Origin: Porpolomopsis calyptriformis | Lineage: Eukaryota; Basidiomycota; Agaricomycetes; Agaricales; Hygrophoraceae | Length of the DNA: 64,000 nucleotides | NCBI GenBank assembly: GCA_951640195.1 | Contig: OX621174.1 | Span: forward strand, 1,612,001-1,676,000 | Reading direction: 5' to 3' | Shown here: piece by piece, positions 59,701 through 64,000 of the stretch | Position numbering within the stretch: position 1 is the stretch's first letter | How the letters are laid out: every line of letters begins with the position of its first letter | Translations under genes and position numbers: made by a program | Notes under the pieces: model-generated | Database searches by the model: none | The model's input: only the letters and a program-made list of their open reading frames with translations | Told to the model about the DNA's origin: nothing

Positions 59701-59941
59701 CTGTTTTGTAACGTCAAGCATGCTTGATAAGAAGGGCGATTGGTGCCGCCTTTCATGTGGATTCTGCAAGTCGCGTGTGCAGAAGGTTCGTCGACCTAAC
59801 TTTGTACAGGACTGTGACAAAAAGCACTTGCGGCCATACAAGTACTGTATTTTGCCGTTCCCTGTGCCACCTGACGCCTGGGCACACGCTAAGTGGAAGG
59901 AAGGTGGAAGGAAGAAGGTGGGCGAAACCCAATCAACATGA
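56791..59941 (+). CDS. Large protein with (APAK)n linker, PHD/ADD-like zinc finger and possible caspase/CHAT-like core
   Basis: Nine exons (56791-57017, 57079-57252, 57307-57881, 57948-58384, 58450-58620, 58670-58840, 58899-59093, 59169-59308, 59389-59941) sum to 2643 nt, 880 aa. The N-terminus is Ser/Pro-rich and disordered; an Ala/Pro/Lys repeat of APAKP type fills about 57400-57785; a basic NLS-like KRKRKAAAGG..KRRRYG follows. The zinc finger reads CQYCSDGGSFVVC..CGVML..WYCLRHC. The next 250 aa include VLVVLEGHTT and LIALCCGHTF, a His then Cys spacing that recalls caspase-fold peptidases, but this is speculative. A second Cys cluster CPTCGVGC..CGFCKSR ends it. Several internal acceptors are weak but phase is consistent. 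Confidence 0.68.
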
Positions 59942-60431
59942 GTGGTGTGGACCTGCCCATGTATACGACTATATTGTACCACATCTTCCTTTGATACAAG
60001 TTGCCTCCTGAGCATGGGGCAGTGTTCGATAGTATCCTCTGTGTGATCAACAGATAAGACCTTCCTTTGTTGCAAGTCTGAGCATCATCTTTTACAAGCT
60101 TCTTCCAAGTTCAGTGTGGCAGAGGCCAGCATTTATTGGTCAAAATCTAGTATTTATATATCGGTGGTATGTTGTTCGCAATACAGTATTAGGCCCTGCC
60201 TATTCGCCCACACCCATCCTCATTCCCGCCGTTGACTCTGATCCTCGCCTTGCCTGCTCCTTCTCAATCTTTCTCCCCTCCCGTCATGTATTTGGATAGT
60301 ATTCTCGGCTACTGCAGCTTAGTAGGCCAAGTCATTGATACTGATTAACTGAACTGGAACTGAACTGTGACTGGAGGCAAAGAAAGAAGGGAACGTTAAT
60401 CGAAACATTCCTTTCTACAGCCTTTCTACAG
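59942..60431. other. Intergenic
   Basis: 3' flank of the 880-aa gene. No coding frame was recognised. Confidence 0.4.
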
Positions 60432-60446
60432 AAATGTGTGTCACGT

Positions 60447-61330
60447 TGCCCTGGAGTCATTCACTGGGCCGTAGCCAACTAGGGAGAAAATCCCTGGTTG
60501 GGCTCGAGAGGTCAAAATCCATCACCGGTGGGTCTCTGAGAAAGGCAGAGCGTACCCATCCATGTTGTTACCACGTCGGTGCAGTGGTTAGTGTCCGTGT
60601 GTGTGTGCAGCTGGGTGTGATCCCCACCTGTACCCTTTAGGGAGGTCGTAATGACCAACTCTGCTATTGGACTGTACCTAGCTGGGAGGTCTTTGGACCG
60701 CTGGTTTCTTTGCCACACCAATTAGGGAGACTTATGTCGACCTGGTCCAGGTAGTACACCTATAGGGGAGATGCTACATCGCTGAGGGCCACACACGTCA
60801 AGAAGCATTGCCTTACTGCACTCAGGGTGCCCACAAGGGACCCTTTAGACGGGTTACAAACGCGAGAACACATAATACAAGAGTGCCCACAATACGACGA
60901 ACACCAAAACCTCCTCCGGAAAGCATCAAGAAATATCTCACTGCCAGAGATCGTTCATACTCAAACCTGGAGCGTTCACCAAGACAGGCAGACCCTATGC
61001 CAAACCCAAATCCCCCACGTTCGATGAAGAACCCACAGTCCCAGTCCAACAGGATGACGACACAACCGAGGGCAACCTAGCCCAGGAAGGCCAACCTATG
61101 GCCACACCCCCAAATGCCGAAAACGGTGCAACTCCAGCACAATAAGAAAACACCCAACTCAACCCACAAATCACGAGACTCACTGCGTCACCCAAAGCCC
61201 CAGGGATTGACCCCCTCATATGTATATAAACAAAGTAGCAGGGCTGGTCATAGATAACCAGCCACCACGTCTTAGCACGTACGCTTGCTTGTTGCGGTAT
61301 ATAAATGCTGAAATCAAAAAAAAAAAAAAA
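60447..61330 (+). mobile_element. LINE-derived insertion with poly(A), 884 bp; possible SINE-like head
   Basis: A 15-bp target duplication AAATGTGTGTCACGT flanks it (60432-60446 and 61331-61345) and it ends in a ~16-A run. At about 60860-60960 the frame TREHIIQECPQYDEHQNLL matches the C-terminal zinc-knuckle region of Tad1/R1-type non-LTR retrotransposons, truncated and frameshifted. The left part (60570-60635) contains GGTGCAGTGGTTAGTGTC and GGGTGTGATCCCCACC, resembling tRNA A and B boxes, so it may be a chimeric SINE or part of the LINE 3' region. Confidence 0.82.
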
Positions 61331-61340
61331 AAATGTGTGT

Positions 61341-61346
61341 CACGTG
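61341..61346. promoter_or_regulatory. CACGTG at the LINE target site, upstream of the TET/JBP-like gene
   Basis: TCACGTGAGTC is identical to the motif at 56729; again the target duplication ends within it. Confidence 0.4.
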
Positions 61347-61419
61347 AGTCTAAGTTGAAGCCCACTGTGAGTTGCAAAGTCGTCAAGTACTACCCATTCT
61401 TAAAGTGAAATGCCTGTGA

Positions 61420-63259
61420 GAGGAACCCCACAAGTTCCACAACGAATGCATTGACTCATGGCTAACATTAAAGGATTTGCTACGCAGTAACACATTGTTG
61501 GAAGCTTCTGGTATACCGATCCAGACCAACATCCTCCTCCTCCCTCGCCTCCAGGCTGCAATTGACATCGAGCAGCATCCAGACTATGACCCGACTGAAG
61601 GGCAGGCATTTTTGCCCTATAATCAGCCTCCTCCGGTAGGGGATATGTCATATATGATAGAACCCAACGATCTCGATGGTAAGGCAGAAATATCGTAACT
61701 ATTAAATGAAAACATAACATTCCTATACAGGACATCCAGGAGATACATGCTGGGGAACAAAGAAAGCCAACCTCTTACCAATGATCAGAGGTATGAACAT
61801 ACTGGCCAATAAGGGACCAAACCCGCCCCTTTCCCCCCTGCATGTAAGGAAGAGTATTCCCTCTGTCAAAGGTCACCCTCGAACAACTTCAACTGTCAAG
61901 AGGTCAAAGAAATCAAGCCACAAGCATCGCAGGGAGCGACGGCAGGAAGCATCCCTCCACACGATAAAAGTGGGATGCGTCAAGCCTACCAACGTCAGAC
62001 TGAAACACATCGCGTCATCCATCCCAATATCGACCACGGTAGCAACGGAGACCCTTCCTGTGACTGGCCCTGGGTTCACAGCTCTGCGGTCAGAGAAGAG
62101 CAAGAGGATCGAGATAAAGGAGTATTCTCTGGAGGATGTGTTGAGAAACGCACCCCAATTTGGGTTTAGAATCCAGGAATGGGATGGCATGTAGGTCGAT
62201 TTCTACCCAATCAAACAAGATTCTCGATCTGATTCGGTGAAAATGTACTGCTAGTCGTGCGACGCCAATCCTCGATTCTGAGGGGCGTGTGGTAGCTCTT
62301 CTAGGTGGACGTCCCCAGTCTCCTGAATGGGAAATCATACACAATGAGGCTGCCCAAAGAATCTCAGAAGCTCGGGGGCTTTGCGAATTTTCTGCAAAGG
62401 ATGCATCCCACCGCCGGTGCCGCTCTCCATCCCTCGCCTGCGGTTTTTCATTCGGAGGAGGACAAAAAGTACAGTATACTTTTCCTCTGCCGCTATGTTT
62501 TTTTAATCACGATCTTGGAACATTTTCGTAAAGGTTCCAGGAAATCTTGGCCTTACACACAACAATCACGCGGTCATGACGGATTTGATACAATGCTCTG
62601 CCATCCAAAGGATAGCAGGGTTCTCGAACGGGCTGTTTGCAGCTTGGGCACCACGCCTGTACAAGTACTACTCTACCACGATGTCGGGGCTCCTAGGCCA
62701 CCATCCACAGCTTAGGATGAACTTCAAAAATAGCGTCTGGAGTGCTATGACCTTCAACTTTGGTCCTAAGACGATATGTCTGCCTCATCGCGACTTCTCG
62801 AACCTTGCCTTTGGGTGGTGTGCTATTACTGCGTTAGGAGACTTTGATCCGAAAAAAGGAGGCCACCTTTTACTTTGGGATATTAAGTTGGCGATAGAGT
62901 TTCCCCCCGGTTCCACGGTGCTTATCCCTTCCGCAATATTCTGTCACTCCAACACCAAGGTGCAGGCACACGAGACCCGTGTTTCGTGTACACAGTATGC
63001 AGCTGGAGGGCTGTTCAGATGGGTCGAGCATGGATATCGGACAGCGAATGATTTCATGATGCAGGATCCGATTGGGAAACTAGCCTGCGACTTGCAATCC
63101 TCCCCACGATGGAAGAGGGCATCGGAACTTTTCTCTACCTATTCAGAGCTAAGAGGGGTAAGCAACTTTCCATACTGCGACTCTTGCATGGCTCCGTTAC
63201 CCAACAACAACTTTTTCAGGAATCTCCCTCCGGTTCATAGCAGCATGTCTACTGTATAG
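61420..63259 (+). CDS. TET/JBP-family 2-oxoglutarate dioxygenase
   Basis: The 5' end is unresolved; coding is clear from about 61420 (CIDSWLTLKDLLRS). Introns: 61679-61730, 62191-62254, 62469-62533. The catalytic core has TFNFGPKTICLPHRDFSN (HxD iron ligands), GWCAITALGDFDPKKGGHL, LLWDIKLAIEFPPGSTVLIP, a distal His in SAIFCHSN, and HETRVSCTQY with the 2-OG Arg, then GGLFRWVEHGYR. This arrangement is that of the expanded fungal TET/JBP proteins, thought to oxidise 5-methylcytosine and known to be associated with KDZ transposons. The upstream half is basic (SKKSSHKHRRERRQ), probably nuclear. All catalytic residues are present. No KDZ transposase is in the window. Confidence 0.85.
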
Positions 63260-63327
63260 AGGCTATGTCGCAGTGAAATATGTTTAGATTTTGATTTTTT
63301 ACAAAGCTACTTCTTCGTTGTATACAG

Positions 63328-63418
63328 TATGGAACGCAAGATTTGCCTGCTAAGAAAACTTTAAATGCCGTCAACCTGTCAATCTATGACATGCCGAGGT
63401 AAAGGACCTTGGGTACAC
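63328..63418. repeat. Dispersed ~90-bp repeat, copy 2
   Basis: Partner of 48353-48436. Here it lies 69 bp after the TET/JBP stop codon, so it may be in the 3' UTR. Confidence 0.75.
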
Positions 63419-64000
63419 TGTATGATATTTACTGTTTGAAGTATAGTAATACATGACAATCCGAACAGAAAAAAAAAAAACCTACACCTTCGCGCTCACG
63501 CGAGTATGAGAGACGCGCCCCGATCAAACGATTGAGCTGAACCCGCTCCTTTCGTTTCTGACCATATCGGTGACGAAACTTTGCGGGAAAGTTAGCGCGA
63601 AGGAGAATCCCACGTTTAAAAAAAACTCACTGGAAGAATTTGCGGGAAACGCGGATAAAAAATCGCGCGGCACGGACGGTGAGTGTTTTGAGGAAATGGG
63701 CTGGGTCCGAAGGATTTTTACGCGTGACAAATGGCTCGGGGGGATGCTCCGGGAGATGGATGTTAAGAATGTCACCTCCAGCTAAGTAGAGGTTGCATTG
63801 ATTGAACTGAATGGCGGACATGGCGGTGGTGAAGCGGGATAGGGCAGCGCAAGAAAGAAAGGTGGTGTGTAATAGAAAAACAAAGACTTGCTCGCTGTAC
63901 TCTTTGCAATGTCCCTGCATTGTATGAATGTATGCACTTCAAGTTTCATTGAGGTAGTGATATTCTCATCCTAATACTCCCTTGATAAACTTGAGCCTGT
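63419..64000. other. Right edge, no supported gene
   Basis: Short frames exist on both strands at 63524-63920 but lack motifs. An A-run is at 63470-63480. Local CpG content is higher than in the preceding intergenic sequence, so this may be the promoter of a gene beyond the window. Confidence 0.35.

Noticed and set aside
61000..63259. KDZ transposase next to the TET/JBP gene
   Set aside because: No KDZ-like catalytic block was found anywhere in the window; only the association known from other fungi suggested it.

Overview
The window is nuclear DNA of a filamentous fungus, most likely an agaricomycete basidiomycete. The evidence is dense short introns (mostly 43-80 bp, GT..AG), about a dozen multi-exon genes, and families typical of that group: a group III hybrid histidine kinase, a Crinkler-type NTPase-nuclease effector, an OrsD/RecQ telomere-type helicase, JmjC and TET/JBP dioxygenases, a Ulp1-type protease and F-box proteins. 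A Rhizoctonia/Ceratobasidium-like source is plausible but is inference. No rRNA, CRISPR array or telomere repeat was seen.

Layout. 1-6 kb: the 3' part of a NIK1-type osmosensing kinase, then an apparently intact 685-aa Crinkler-like gene. 6-9.9 kb: gene-poor, with palindromes, an 88-bp direct repeat and a perfect 24-bp hairpin. 9.9-18.2 kb: a 290-aa zinc-finger gene, a 1.06-kb terminal-inverted-repeat element with target duplication, and a 1738-aa C2H2-OrsD-recombinase-like-RecQ helicase gene. 18.2-33 kb: almost gene-free; at least six unrelated tandem families, nearly all with a 145-160 bp period, plus a hairpin satellite, broken TPR cassettes, a segmental duplication with C-to-T decay in one copy, and a solo LTR with a 5-bp target duplication.

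33-48 kb: an unknown ~1,650-aa minus-strand gene, a BAH/zinc-finger gene, an Hst3/4-like sirtuin, and three members (plus a fragment at 18.6 kb) of a domain family seen both alone and fused to a JmjC dioxygenase. 49-52 kb: a tail-to-tail inverted duplication of F-box-like genes. 52-63 kb: an AT-hook gene, a convergent Ulp1-like protease, an 880-aa zinc-finger gene, two LINE-type insertions with exact target duplications, and a TET/JBP-like dioxygenase.

The right half therefore carries many chromatin or modification proteins (BAH, sirtuin, JmjC, Ulp1, AT-hook, zinc-finger, TET/JBP) next to a repeat-rich block. Several share a CACGTG motif just upstream. Exon coordinates were derived by eye from splice signals and phase; where stated, the exon lengths sum to a whole number of codons.
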